NCBI RefSeq assembly: GCF_003597395.2
Contig: NC_133790.1
Coordinates: forward strand, 26,929,167 to 26,993,166
DNA from: Chelonoidis abingdonii
Lineage: Eukaryota > Chordata > Testudines > Testudinidae
DNA length: 64,000 nt
Direction: 5' to 3'
The translations under genes and the position numbers were made by a program. Under the pieces are notes generated by a model. It worked only from the letters and a program-made list of their open reading frames with translations, made no database searches and had not been told where the DNA came from. The stretch's first letter is position 1, and every line of letters begins with the position of its first letter. This document shows positions 9,481 through 20,580 of this stretch, in pieces.

Positions 9481-11140
9481 TGCCTAACAAAAAACAAGGC
9501 TACCATGAAGTGCAAGAAGTTACATTAATGAAACATTAAGGCTGAGAATTTAAACAAACTTCAGAAAATGCAGAGGTTAAAGTTCTCGTGGAAACTCAGG
9601 TACACGGCATGTCTCTGCTTACAGCTGTGTCTGTATTCATCAGTAGTAGGCTAGATCAGATGCCCAATGCAGTCAGCACATGGTTAATTTGGAAATGTAA
9701 ACCTAGGATTTCCTGACTTCTGTGCACTTAAATTCTCAACCTTATATGGACAATAAAGGTCTAGGGGAGGGGGAGTTTGGTTATCTAATTTCCTTGTTTT
9801 TATAAAGGGGAAGGAAAGGAAACAGGGAAGCGAAAATAAAGAAAAAATGTAATTGCTTTCACTGATGCCTTGAGATCCTTCCCTCTCTCCGTCCCTATCA
9901 GATCAAGAATCCTATGAGAAAGAGTTGGTGGAGGATGGGGAAAGAGTTGCAGACTGATGAATTGCAGTATCTTGCTTTAACCAAACCCATTCATCGTTCC
10001 TTCTTTTTAATGGTCATGGTGTTGGTCCTAGTTAAGTCAACTGGAGGTTTTCTATTGACCTCCATGAGAGCTTTGGATCAGGCCCCAGTATTGTGGGTCA
10101 TCGTACAGTGAAAAGAGAAGAGGGGAAATTCCATAGGGTCTAGTTGATTCAGGAGCGCAAAGCTGACACCCCCTTTGGAACAATAGCGTGGTTATTACAG
10201 GCAAAGGAAATATGTTATTTCCACTTCAGGACGTTTATTTGGCCCATGGTGGTAAAATATTATTTACTTGCCAAAGTCCCAGTGGGGTGGTAAAAATATA
10301 AATACCACATATTATTATGTATTTGTTCTGAAATGTGGTTAATGACTGTGTTTATTGCAGCTGGCCACTGCTTAACAGGATATGAGGCCTGTTGTGAAGC
10401 ATAAAACTTCTGCAGAAGGATGGAGTCTGAATGATTCTGTGCCTGAATCTTTTCAGGACTCTCAGCAGCACTGACAATTGCTTCTTCTAGTCGATATATG
10501 TTTGTATACCGCACTCATCATTGTAGTATCTAAGCATCTTCCAGTAGAGTACTAAGCTACATGACTGTACACTCTCATACACATTTGTTCTCTCATCCTC
10601 TCCCCAGAGGGAGAAGCATTTGTAATGGAGTGTCTTCTTTTGGTAGGTTTATTTAATAAATATCCTTGTTGCTATGTGTTTCTATTCGATAAGGCAAGGT
10701 CAAAGAAATGTGCCTCGCACTTGGAGCAGAAAGTGGGGAGCTTTGTGATGGTCCTGAGTTCTTGGGGGACTTCATTCCATAGTCTTGGACCAGCGCCTGG
10801 AGAAAGTTCTTCCTCCTGCAGAGATGAGAATTTACTCTTATTGGTGAGAGTTCTGCTGTGCCAGAGAAATGAAGTGGTCAGCCACAGTTTTTGTCCCAGA
10901 GCTCTGGGTCATGGAGTGCTTTGAAGATAAGGACCAAGACCTTGAACTTCTACAACAATCCCCATCAAACACACTGCAAGTGTTAACCCTGCACTATCTG
11001 ACCTGCAGGCTGGCCTTCTTTAAATGGAAACTCTCAAATTAAAAAACAAAATATATTTTATTCCCAGAGCAGCCATCAATTGACCTCATTGTGCATAGGA
11101 CATAAAAAATAATAGCTTACCAGTATTAAATGTATGCAGC
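9481..11140. other. Gene-free stretch with a possible LINE 3' UTR relic
   Basis: The part at 10680-10980 contains GGACTTCATTCCATAGTCTTGG and GTGCTTTGAAGATAAGGACC, which recall 3' untranslated segments of old reptilian LINEs, but I cannot name the family. The rest shows no recognised element or coding frame. Confidence 0.35.
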
Positions 11141-11264
11141 TCACTGGTGAGTGTGTTACAGGTCCCCCTCTACTCAATCCAGAGAGGTTATGAGTCTTTC
11201 ACAGTCTACCCCACAAAGATTTAGTTCTTTAGCAGGTCATGCTTTTAGCTTTGGAGATGCACAG
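11141..11264 (+). repeat. SINE-like repeat R1, copy 1
   Basis: It opens CTGGTGAGTGTGTTACAGGT, as do copies at 39318 and 50022, and shares a TTTTAGCT(C/T)TGGAG block with the 39 kb copy. Other copies carry a B-box-like GGTTCAATCC. This copy runs straight into the LTR-like repeat that follows. Confidence 0.45.
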
Positions 11265-11980
11265 TGTGCCAGACAAGATGGTGGCTATAATGAGGTGTGC
11301 CTACCCCGCCCTGGCCCAGAAAGGGTTAACTGTGCATTGCAGGCCAAGGAGGCCATGCCCCTCCACCTCTGCTGTGCATGCTCAGCCTGGAGAGGGGACA
11401 TAAAAGGAAGCAGCCCAACTTAAGTCTGGCCAGGCTGCTGAAGGGGAAGGACACAGATGGCAGGCTCCCTCCCGGGAACTGCTACAAGCCCTGACCACAA
11501 AGCCAAGGCATGCCGAGCCCCAGATGGATTCCAGGCTGCCTGCAGAACCCAGAGAGGGGACCAAGTCATGAGGAGCTGCACCATCCGAGGACCTGGAGAC
11601 CCAGGGGACTGTGGACTCCGCTGAGGAAGACAGGGTAGGGAGCAGCCCAGGGGACTTAGACATTGCTCTGGTTGGAGAACCACGGAACAGGTCAGCATGT
11701 TTTGGGGAGATCCCCACTGAGTCAGAGCTGAGCACCCTCATGACTGCCAGGGCCCTGGACAGGGACTCAGAGGAGCAGGGAGGGCCCAAGTCCCCCTACA
11801 CGGGTGCCACACACCCCTAGGTGATGCCCCACTTCCCCAACAGGCCAATAGGCCACACAGCTCCGTGAAGGCAAGTGACTACCAGTAGGCCACACAGCCT
11901 CACAGAGGTGGGTGACTTTATTGACTCCAGCCACTAGGCCATACCACCACACCTTATAGTCTGGGTCATCAGCATAGGAC
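11265..11980 (+). mobile_element. LTR-like repeat with promoter region, copy 1
   Basis: It is parallel to 24859-25440: GAAAGGGTTAACTGTGCA, then CATGCTCAGCC, then a TATA-like CATAAAAGG near 11399, then CTTAAGTCTGGCCAGGC, and later CCAGGGCCCTGGACAGGG followed by GAGCAGGGAGGGCCC. The other copy has the same words in the same order with a clean TATAAAGGGG. An upstream region followed by a TATA box is typical of an LTR. No pol-like frame is present. The exact ends are not visible, and a Gypsy-type origin is a guess. Confidence 0.4.
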
Positions 11981-12266
11981 CTAACCAGCTCTAGTACAGT
12001 CTTTCCCTTTCTTTTAACCATACGTTACCTGACCTCCATGATAGGGTGTATCTATGTCATGACAGTGGCCATTACAAGTGCACTATATGTTCAAGGGTCC
12101 CAACCAACTTAAGCTGATGTGTTGCAAACAATTCTGTACTGCCGAGTATATGGTCTGCATGCATGTGTAGTAGGGAGCCATCTACTATATGTAAAAAGTT
12201 AAATCATTTTGCCACTTTCAATTCAGAAAGCTCAATCAAAGAGCATAAGTCCATGTTAGAAACAGA

Positions 12267-12538
12267 GGCTATATCTACATGGCAAAAACAAAACTCTCAG
12301 AGGGAGTCTCCAAGCCTGGATCTACAAACACAGGCTCATGATATGGGGATGAAAACATTGCAGTTGTTCCTACTTAGGCTCTGAGACAGGGTGAGGCAGG
12401 CAGCTCTTAGGGCCTGGGCTCCAGCCTGAGCAGGAATATCTACACTGCTGTTTTCAGCCTCGTAGCATGAGCCCAAGTCAGTTGCCCTGGCTTTGAGACT
12501 TGTGGTCACAGAGGTTTTTTTGCAGTGTAGACGTACCC
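12267..12538. mobile_element. MITE with inverted ends (GGGTAYRTCTACA family)
   Basis: The left end GGCTATATCTACATGGCAAA is inverted relative to the right end TTTGCAGTGTAGACGTACCC. A 3-base AGA flanks both sides (12264-12266 and 12539-12541). The interior has GCCTGGGCTCCAGCCTGAGC and CATGAGCCCAAGTCAG, familiar from a common turtle MITE. A related copy lies at 49410-49585. There are no coding sequences. The superfamily is uncertain; a 3-base duplication would suit a Harbinger-type element. Confidence 0.6.
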
Positions 12539-12826
12539 AGAGTGCCTTTTTTTAAATTTAAGGGCTAGATGCTGAATTCACTAGTGCAGCTGAAAGAGGG
12601 AAAAACACAGGAGCAGATCAGCTATTAAGTATGCTGCTCCAGCCACACACCTCTTAGCCCTCCAACACCCCCACCTCCAAGGACTACATCTGCCAACACA
12701 TGCTGGTGAAACCTCCCTCCCCAAACTATCTCCAGCCCCTTTGTGTCACAGAATCATAGGACTGGAAGGGACCTCGAGAGATCATCTAGTCCAGTCCCCT
12801 GCACTCATGGCAGGACTAAATATTGT

Positions 12827-13208
12827 CTAAACCATCCCTGACAGGTGTTTGTCCAACCTGCTCTTAAATATCTCCAATGATGGAGATTCCACAACCTCCC
12901 TAGGTAATTTATTCCAGTGCTTAGCTATCCTGACAATTAGGAAGTTTTTTCTCAATCTCCAACCTAAATGATCTTGCTGCAATTTAAGCCCATAGCTTCT
13001 TGTCCTATCCTCAGAGGTTAAGGAGAACAATTTTTCTCCCTCCTTCATGTAACAATCTTTTATGTACTTGAAAACTGTTATGTCCCTTCTCAGTCTTCTT
13101 TTCCATTATAAACAAACCCAATTTTTTCAATCTTCCCTCATAGGTCGTGTTTTCTAGACCTTTAATCATTTTTGTTGCTTTTCTTTGGGCTGTCTCTACT
13201 TTGTCCAC
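12827..13208 (-). pseudogene. CR1 ORF2 C-terminal fragments, frameshifted
   Basis: Two overlapping frames together give the tail of the CR1 reverse transcriptase: a piece with KATKMIKGLENTTYEGRLKK (13011-13208) and one with HWNKLPREVVESPSLEIFKS and LDKHLSGMV at its end (12827-13048). These match the RATRMIKGLE... and WNRLPREVVESPSLEVFK... blocks of CR1. The two pieces are in different frames, so a frameshift separates them near 13030. No function is possible. Confidence 0.85.
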
Positions 13209-13413
13209 AACTTTCCTGAAATGTGGTGCCCAAAACTGGACACAGTACTCCAGTTAAGGCCTGATCAGCACAAAGTAGAGCAGTAGGAAGTCTTGCTTAC
13301 AACACTCTTGCTAATACATCCCAAAATAGTTGACATACATTTAGCTTGAGATCCGCTATGGCCCCCAGATCCCTTTCTGCAGTACTCTGACCTAGGCAGT
13401 CATTTTCCATTAT

Positions 13414-13689
13414 TTATGTGTACGACTCATTGTTCCTTCCTAAGTGGACTACTTTGCATTTGTCCTTATTGAATATCATCCTATTTTCTTCAGACCATTG
13501 CTCCAATTTGTCCAGATCATTTTGAATTTTCATCCTATCCTCCAAAGCACTTGCGACCCCTCCCAGCTTGGTATCATCTGCAAACTTTATACTTGTTCTC
13601 TCTATGCCCTCGTCTAACTCACTGATGAAGATACTGAACAGAACCAGACCCAGAACTGAACCCTGTGGGACTCCACTCATTATGCCCAT
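13414..13689 (-). pseudogene. CR1 reverse transcriptase core fragment
   Basis: The 91-residue frame begins near GVPQGSVLG (residues 6-14), the conserved loop before the active site, and contains FADDTKLGG (residues 37-45), the CR1 form of the YXDD catalytic motif. The following EDRMKIQNDLDKLEQWSEEN and FNKDKCKVVHLG segments are typical CR1 thumb-region sequence. The frame is third in phase relative to the two downstream fragments, so at least two frameshifts have occurred. The N-terminal palm and endonuclease are missing. Confidence 0.9.
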
Positions 13690-14054
13690 CCAGCTTGACT
13701 GTGAACCACAGATAACTACTCTCTGGGAATGGTTTTCCCACTAGTCATGCACTCACCTTACAGTTGCTCCACCTAGGTTGTATTTCCCTAATGTGCTTAG
13801 GAGATGTTCATGCAAGACAGTATCAAAAGCCTTGCTAAAGTCAAGATATACCATATCCACCGCTTCCCCCCATCCACAAGGCTTGTTACCCTGTCAAAGA
13901 AAGCTATCAGGTTGATTTGACATGACTAGTTCTTGACAAATCCATGCTGACGGTTACTTATCACTTTATCTATTATCATATAGAGGGTTGATCCCAGCTT
14001 GGGTTCTGGCCCTTGTTTTCTATAATGATTCTATTATATCCACATAGGACAGTC

Positions 14055-14444
14055 CAACTGGCTTCTGAAAAATCAGTTGGTGGGGCCATTTTGATAGTTA
14101 AAACATAAAATCTGATAGCCTAAACGCCAATTTAAACCATGAGTCCCTCTCAGAGGGTCTGTTAAGCCCTGTAATTGACCCATTTGGTACATGAATACTA
14201 GCTGATGTTACAGTCATATCCCTATTCCTGCCATCATTCATTTCTTGTTCTGACAGGCTTAGCTGGCAGTACATTTGCCCTGGAATCATAAAGTTGTAGC
14301 CTCAAGTCCCCTGTTAACAGGATAAGGGTATGGTTAGATTATCTATGCTGTAATTCACACAGGCCTTCATTCTTCTCTCTGGTGCCTATGTAGATGCAAG
14401 TTAAAGTTGGAATGGCACTTTTCAGAAAGTAGAACTGTCCTGAC

Positions 14445-14477
<33 letters not shown>

Positions 14478-16282
14478 CTATATCTATATATCTGTTATCT
14501 ACCTTATAGATCAGGGCCCCAAGTCCGTGTGCTAGCGTTGTACAAGCATATAATAACAAGGCGTTCTCTGCCACACGAAGTTTAAATATTTATCTCCCTT
14601 GTCTGTCTTTGTTCTCCACTTTTCCTTAAGACTGCAGTGTAGATCTTCTATCCAATAACAGATTCTGAATCCTCCCCCTGCATTTCAGCGACTGATCCCT
14701 TCCTATGCATTGGAGTCCTTTTGATGAAAGGCGCTACAGTATATAAATATAAGGGTATAAGTTTTATTAGTAACACCAGCATCCTTGTCAAAAAAATCTT
14801 TCTAAGTTCACAGCCGCATGCAGAGCAGCAGCTGTATTAGTCTGAATTGACAGTACTATGTTTAGCCCATTGCTTTGTAAAGTGCGAGAGCACATTGAAT
14901 ACAAAAGACACAAGCTAAAAGCAAATTAAGTCACATTCTATATTGACCGTCACCCGATACAGCAGCCACTAATTTGGTCCATACTATTTTATACTGTGCT
15001 GATTTAAAGAATTCATGGTCATATACAAAAGCTATGTACCAGCCCTCTTCTCTTCTGCCCTCCCATCTGTCAATGGCATTGTAGAAAACATGCTGCTCTT
15101 TGGGACGATTTGACAGGTTTATAAAAAGGTGCAGTACATTTCATAGGAAGTTTGGAGATGGATGCATACTTACCAATGAATATAAAATATTTTCTACTTA
15201 GATTAGATACAATTTGGTGAGTTTACATTGGGAACACTCACTCGCTGTGACACAGAGGGCTGTAGTTGGTTAAGGGTCATGTCTAATTCGCATATGTATT
15301 TGCATATTTCATCATAAATTAATGCACACCTCTAGAAATATAGCTTGCCTTCTTACCTTTGACGGAGTCTTGGGAATCATTGGTTGCGTGTATTCACCAC
15401 AAATAAAAACCTATGGTGCTTCAACCCGCCAATTACAGAGAGGGCTGAGACCACAAGTGGACCGCATTTGAGGATATCACAAGCTGCATGTAGACCCCAG
15501 GCCACACTCTGGGCATCTCTTGAAGGATGTTGCCAATGCCAGTGGAAGACAAAAAGGAGTTTTCTTATTTTAAACAAGAAAATGCAGCTAGAAATTCAGA
15601 AAGTGAAACATACAAGATTTATCCCACTCCAGAGGATTTCAATATCCCAAAAGTAAAGGAGTCCAGTCCCTCTGACTTAATGGAAACCTGCTGCTTTATT
15701 GATGCTGTCTTGGAAAAATTTGTCCATGGGTCCTGGGCAGAAAATCATGCTCTGCATCTGAGGAGCTTTCCTGGAGGTTGTCATTAATAACAGGGCCAGA
15801 GACCCACGGCAAATGTAAAAATCATAAATTAGAGAGTCATGAAAGGACTGAGATTTACTCGCGGTGGAACCAATAGGGGAAAGTGGGAGGGCCCCAGAGC
15901 TCAGTGCTGCCGGCGTAGAAGCTATGAATGTGGTGTGGAGGCCAAGGTGCTATTGGTGGGCAGGGGGAGTTTGCATCAAAGCACCACAGAAGGAATTTTC
16001 TTTGAAGCAAACAGCTGGCCGCCTTCCTCATGGCTTCCAGATCGTCTGGATCCAGGAGTGTTTTATGATCTGTCCCCGGCAGGAAAATAGAACAGACTCA
16101 GGCAGGAGTGATGTCCAGTGAGCTCTCAGCACCACGCAGTGTTTCAGGGAGGATTTGCGATGATCCATTAGCAAACAAAATGAGCAAACTAGTATGGCTC
16201 TGTGGGCAGTATGTTTGACTGATATAAATGGGCCTAGCTCCACTGAAAGCAGTTTGCACTGGCTTATGACCTTACCCTGTGT
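14055..16282. other. Gene-free stretch with microsatellite and octamer-like cluster
   Basis: No coding signature is present. A frame at 15527-15787 (86 codons) has an ordinary composition but matches nothing I know. An AT-rich patch at 15283-15335 has TTCGCATATG and TATTTGCATAT words (see findings). Confidence 0.5.
14445..14492. repeat. TG microsatellite with TA/TATC extension
   Basis: Thirteen TG units (14445-14470) continue into TATATATCTATATCTATATA. Confidence 0.95.
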
Positions 16283-16425
16283 CGTAGTAGTACTGATGTG
16301 GTTTTATGCTTGCAGTAGAGACCAGGAGCAGGACCCCATTGTGCCTGGTGCTGTACGAACAAAGACCAGAGAGTTGATCCCTTCCCCAAAGAGCTTGCAA
16401 TCTAGGTGTAAGACGAGAGGTCGGG
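16283..16425 (+). repeat. Old LINE/CORE-SINE 3'-end-like repeat
   Basis: It contains GGACCCCATTGTGCCTGG, then TGCTGTACGAACAAAGACC, then CCCCAAAGAGCTTGCAATCT, a widespread amniote repeat also seen in pieces at 16.85, 29.9, 32.9 and (reversed) 60.77 kb. I associate it with old L2/L3/CR1-clade 3' ends but cannot name the family from sequence alone. Confidence 0.55.
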
Positions 16426-17573
16426 GGGACAATGGGTGTGTATGGAAAGGTTTGTTTGTGTGTATCTCTATGAAAACACTTAAGGAAAAACAGAACCCGA
16501 ATGCGAAGAAGCAACACAAACCACTGAAGAATGAGCATAGAAAGGGAAACAAACCAACCAATAAATAAATCACCAGGCTGGTAGGTGGGGCAGCTGTTTG
16601 GTTTCTATTGGGTGTGTGTGTGTGCAAACTACTTTAGATAAAAGAAATAACACAATAAACCTTCATTTGCAATTCTAGTCAAACCCAACCTCAGCCTATT
16701 GGGAAATTAGAAAAAAGCCTTCTCATCCCACCACCCCCTTCATTCCTCTCTGCACTTGATGTGGGGGGAGGAGGCCTGTCCCTCACATGGAACAGGGACA
16801 GCTAGTTCAATTCCGGATTTGAGCAGGAAGAAAACTCCCTTCCACTAATACATCCCTGCCCCAAAGAGCTTACAATTGCAGCATGTCTTTGAGTGTCAGT
16901 GACTAGCACAGGGGGGCCCTGCTCCCTGACTTAGGCCTCCAGGTGCTGCCGGAACAATGATAAATGATGGCTGTGAGAGTTTCATCCCCTGTGGCAGACC
17001 CAAGAGGTTCTGACTGAGAGCAGGAAGGAACACTTTTTGGGTGCTTAGTCCATCCTTACCTCCAAACTGCGCACCCCACCCTCGTCTCCCTTGGTTACAT
17101 CCCTGTAAATCCAAAGCAACCCCACTAATGCAGTGGGTTGCTCTGTGTTGATGCTGGTATGAATGGGATCAGAGCTGAATCCCCTTCACCCCAAATTTCC
17201 ACCACATCCAAGCTGCGCTCTGACCTATTGAACAGTGGTGGCTGTAGGGAGCTGGTTGTGACTCATGATCCCCAGTTGCTCAGCCCTGGCAGCAGTTAAA
17301 GCAGCAGGAATCCTTCTGCTGGAGATTTCAGCTCCAATATACCTTCTTCCACCTCACCCCCCTCCCAACATGCCCTGTCCTCCTGCTTTGGTTGGGGAGA
17401 GGGGGCAGCTGGCATAATAGGTGGCTTTGCCACTTCTGCCAGATTTTTCCTGGCAGAGATTCCCCTTATGCAGTGTGAATTCTCCAATGGGAATCTCTGA
17501 CCAGTTTAAGGTCACTTTGTGCTGCTTATGTGAGCCAGAGAATCCTACTCTTCGTCTCTACACCCAAATGGGT
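16426..17573. other. Gene-free stretch
   Basis: There are no genes. A short piece of the CCCCAAAGAGCTTACAAT repeat is at 16859-16876. TG-rich runs occur at 16610-16624. Frames of 60-107 codons have no recognisable features. Confidence 0.55.
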
Positions 17574-17674
17574 GGGCCTGATTCTCCTGTTTATTTTTGC
17601 CAGTATAAATATGGCCTAGTTCCACTGGCATGAATAGAGTCACACCAGCATAAAACCAGCATGGGAATCGGGGC
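17574..17674. repeat. Short foldback repeat, TGAAGTCAATGG family
   Basis: The ends GGGCCTGATTCTCC and GAATCGGGGC are inverted, with CCAGTATAAAT and CACACCAGCATAAAACC inside. An adjoining half copy at 17745-17795 has CTGGTGTAAATCAGGAG and CTGAAGTCAATGGGTAAC. Confidence 0.5.
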
Positions 17675-17795
17675 TGGTATTCAGTGCATGAAGCATCCAG
17701 CAGCAGTCAGACCCCTGTAAACACATTTGAGTTTTAGTCTGTTATCACACTGGTGTAAATCAGGAGCAACTCCACTGAAGTCAATGGGTAACTGG

Positions 17796-18700
17796 TGTAA
17801 GCAAGAACTGGGAGTTTGGTTGACTGTCTGTCTAGACTGTTTCCTCCCCATGCATTTCATGCAGGGTTTGCTGTATTAAGATCTGCACCATGTCTGTATC
17901 TGAGTCACTGGCCACTAGAAATGCGCAAGGGGTGGGGAGAAGCTGGGGGGCTGTTTCCCTCTTCTCCTCCCCCTGCAGTTGTACCTCAACACAAGCACTT
18001 GTGGATTTATAATCTGTGACTAAGAAACTGCAGAGCACAGGGTGTGTAGCGGACACGGGCGTCATCCGATCTGCAGGATGCATTCCCCTGCCTCTCTGTG
18101 TTCCTCCTTCAATGCCGTATTGTGTAGCGAAAGCCTCGGTCTTGGCTTTGCGGTGCCAGTCGCCAGCCTCACGGATAGAGTTTCACTTTGGCTTTAGGTT
18201 CTGTTCCATATGGAACCACTTCTCAACCTCATCTCCCTCCATTTGGGAACCAAGAATGCAGAGAGACCCCAGCCTCACTGCCCCCACACCTCTCTCCTGG
18301 ATCCTTGGTGGTCCACCTATGGGGGAGGATGTACCTTTGAGATTGCACAGGAGTGTGAGTTGAGTAGAACGCAAGGGGCCCAATCCTGCTCCCACTGAAC
18401 TCAGTAGCAATGGGAGGTGGATCATGTTCATTACATGTGTGACTCAGCTCATAGGCCAATATAAAGCTGTTTTGTTACCACCGGTTTCTAAGAAAATGTT
18501 ACATTCCTATTGTTCTAGTCTTCCCAAAGGGTCAGATCCTCAGCTGATGTAAATCCACTGGCTTACCAGCAAAGTCCTGGTGCCAAGGATCTTACAGACT
18601 CTACATACAGGGTTATTATATCTATCACTGAAATGCAGCCACCTCTGGGGTGAAATGTGACTGCTCTTTAGCAGTGCACATAGATCTGCAAAAAGCACAT
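17796..18700. other. Gene-free stretch
   Basis: There is no gene signal. Overlapping frames of up to 115 codons occur on both strands (18016-18459) without recognisable protein features. A weak foldback-family relic starts at 18534 with TCAGATCCTCAGCTGATG. Confidence 0.5.
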
Positions 18701-18785
18701 GGGCCAAATTCTGCTGGTATTTACAACTGTGTAATGCAGAGTAAATCCATTTACTTCAGGGGTAAGTGGGAGCAGAACTTGGCCC
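18701..18785. repeat. Foldback MITE, TGAAGTCAATGG family, complete
   Basis: An 85-base element has inverted ends: GGGCCAAATTCTGCTGGTAT at the left and AGTGGGAGCAGAACTTGGCC(C) at the right. Arms of about 24 bases pair at roughly 80 percent. No coding sequence is present. Confidence 0.65.
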
Positions 18786-19194
18786 TTTATCACTAGGGTT
18801 GCAATGCTCCCAAATGCAAGAGCAATGGGAATCCCACTTTCTCTCCATAAGATTCCTGCAAACAGTCTTGTCATTTGCAGCCCATGTGAGTTTGCACCCC
18901 AAAAGTCTTGTTTTGAGTTTTGAATTCAAAAACTCAAAGCGAGGCTCAGCTGAAATCACATCATAGGATCAAGCAGCATAATTCAGATCAGAGCTAGATG
19001 TTGAGTGTCTCAATGTTCAGGGCTGTTTGGATCCAAAGTTTTGTTTCAGCTCATTTATTAATGTGGGGGACCATTTGCAAAATTTAGCTTTAGGTTCAGA
19101 TTGCAAAGACAGCCATGAAGCTCAGGAGGACCCAAGTCAATTGGGTTTGTTTGGTCCCATCTCTAATGGAATAAGCTGAAAAATGTGAAGAAAT
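18786..19194. other. Gene-free stretch
   Basis: Nothing recognised. It is mildly AT-rich, with a weak resemblance to the AT-rich repeat family at 19020-19110. Confidence 0.5.
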
Positions 19195-19277
19195 GGGCTA
19201 GATTCTCAGCTGACGAAAATCAGAGCAGTTCCTTTGAATTTATTGAACTGACTTGACACCAGCTGAGAATCTGTCCC
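19195..19277. repeat. Foldback MITE, TGAAGTCAATGG family, complete
   Basis: An 83-base palindromic element: GGGCTAGATTCTCAGCTGA at the left pairs with CAGCTGAGAATCTGTCCC at the right. The loop side has lost the usual core signature. Confidence 0.65.
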
Positions 19278-19929
19278 AATAAATGAGCCACGGTTTGCTG
19301 AAAGCTGAGCCTGTGTTGGCCACATTGTGAGCAATAAGATCTGAGATCCAGGTTTCAAAACCTGGAGCTAGATACATTTTTATGCAGTTTTGGGTCTGGC
19401 TGAGCAGATTTTGCATAGCTCTAGAAACCTTATGCTGGGGCAGTGGCTCCGTGCTCTCTCAGTGGAAAGAGCACCACCTACTGTACCACCAGCATCACTT
19501 TCTGAGAAACCCTATAAGCTTTCACATTCCTCCTCTGCTGAGGCCACACCGGATTTGCAAATTCACTGCCTACACTGCACATTAGAACTCATCCATTGTA
19601 GCATTATTCCAGGCATGCCGTGTCCCGTACAAGAACTGACATGCATTGGCAAAGATGGGCTAGGGTAGCTGTGTGGACCAGCTTCTCCATTGCCCAGCAC
19701 TGTGCAAAGTCACTTACACCAGTCAAAATGAGTAGTATGCCGAACGGTAACACCTTATCACTTTTACTCACAAACACAGCACAATAAAACAGCCTCTGTG
19801 CCCCCAGATATATCTGTTTCTTGGATCTCTCCAGATTATTCGGTAAATCCTGCAGATTTCTAGATGTCCCTGGGGGCCTGTGACAACTGGGACGTTGTTA
19901 TGGAAGGACATCAAGGAATTTTACTAGAG
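19278..19929. other. Gene-free stretch
   Basis: There is no gene. A tRNA-like fragment, CTCTCTCAGTGGAAAGAGCA at 19457-19476, resembles a SINE head, but no B box or tail follows convincingly. Confidence 0.45.
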
Positions 19930-20215
19930 CTTTTTATTTATTTTTTTAAACATAATTCTGATGCAAAATGCCATTTTTTCCCCAGATTGGAACCTTTGGA
20001 AAACAAGTTGATTTTAACAAAAATTTCCCTCCCAAATTCAAAATGACTTTTTTTTTTCTCACGTTGGAAACTTTCCATTCCAGAGAAGGTTGCCACTCCA
20101 CCATGACAATTTTCCACAAATGAAATGTTCAAAAATTCCTTCTGGGAGGAAATTTTGAAAATATTTTTCATTTCAGATGAAAACACACTTCTGAAAAAGT
20201 CAAACTTGCCTGTGA
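19930..20215. mobile_element. AT-rich MITE-like repeat
   Basis: A run of TTTTGAAAATATTTTTCATT-type words with GGAAAC and TTCCA motifs, as in the other AT-rich copies. The ends are not well defined. Confidence 0.4.
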
Positions 20216-20275
20216 AATGGAAAGGCTCAGTTCTGTGTTCCCCACTGGGAGAACAGGAAAGGCTGTCGAAGCATA

Positions 20276-20580
20276 CAGAGTCATGGAATTTAAGGCCAGA
20301 TGGGATTACTGAATTTGTACTGAATGCGAGAGTGGAACGTTGTGCTCATGTAATCTGGCCTCCTGTATAACACAGAGAATTTTTCCCCAAAATCATTGCT
20401 AGAGCAGATCTTTCAGAAAAATCTCGATTTAAAAATTGTCTGTGATTATCTAGTCTGACCTGTTAAACACAGCCCCTACAGACAGAGTCCAGCACTACAG
20501 CTGGAGGGTTGGCTACTCAAATCTCAATTTAGGACCCAAACCCTAAGTCACTTTCAGTGTTGGCCTGGATATATACAGGC
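20276..20580 (-). mobile_element. CR1-type LINE 3' end, degraded
   Basis: The plus strand reads CAGAGTCATGGAATTTAAGG, CCAGATGGGATTACTG and GATTATCTAGTCTGACCTG, which is the reverse complement of the CR1 3' terminus (AGGTCAGACTAGATGATC...). The element runs minus. The middle is scrambled, and two CTAGTCTGACC/ATCTGGCC blocks suggest an internal duplication. Confidence 0.65.

Larger units (their letters stand above)
12746..13975 (-). mobile_element. CR1 LINE, 5'-truncated and decayed
   Basis: On the minus strand this reads as the C-terminal half of CR1 ORF2 followed by its 3' end, which closes at CAGAATCATAGG-type sequence near 12750 (CCTATGATTCTG on the minus strand). CR1 is the dominant reptile and bird LINE. 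The copy is frameshifted in at least two places and lacks the endonuclease half and ORF1. The upstream limit near 13975 is approximate. Confidence 0.9.

Noticed and set aside
11382..11820. Frames of 69-135 codons on both strands
   Set aside because: They lie in an LTR-like GC-rich repeat, and the parallel copy at 24.9 kb does not keep the frames.
19442..19500. tRNA-like fragment (CTCTCTCAGTGGAAAGAGCA)
   Set aside because: An A-box resemblance is present but no matching B box, acceptor stem or cloverleaf could be drawn, so no tRNA gene is called.
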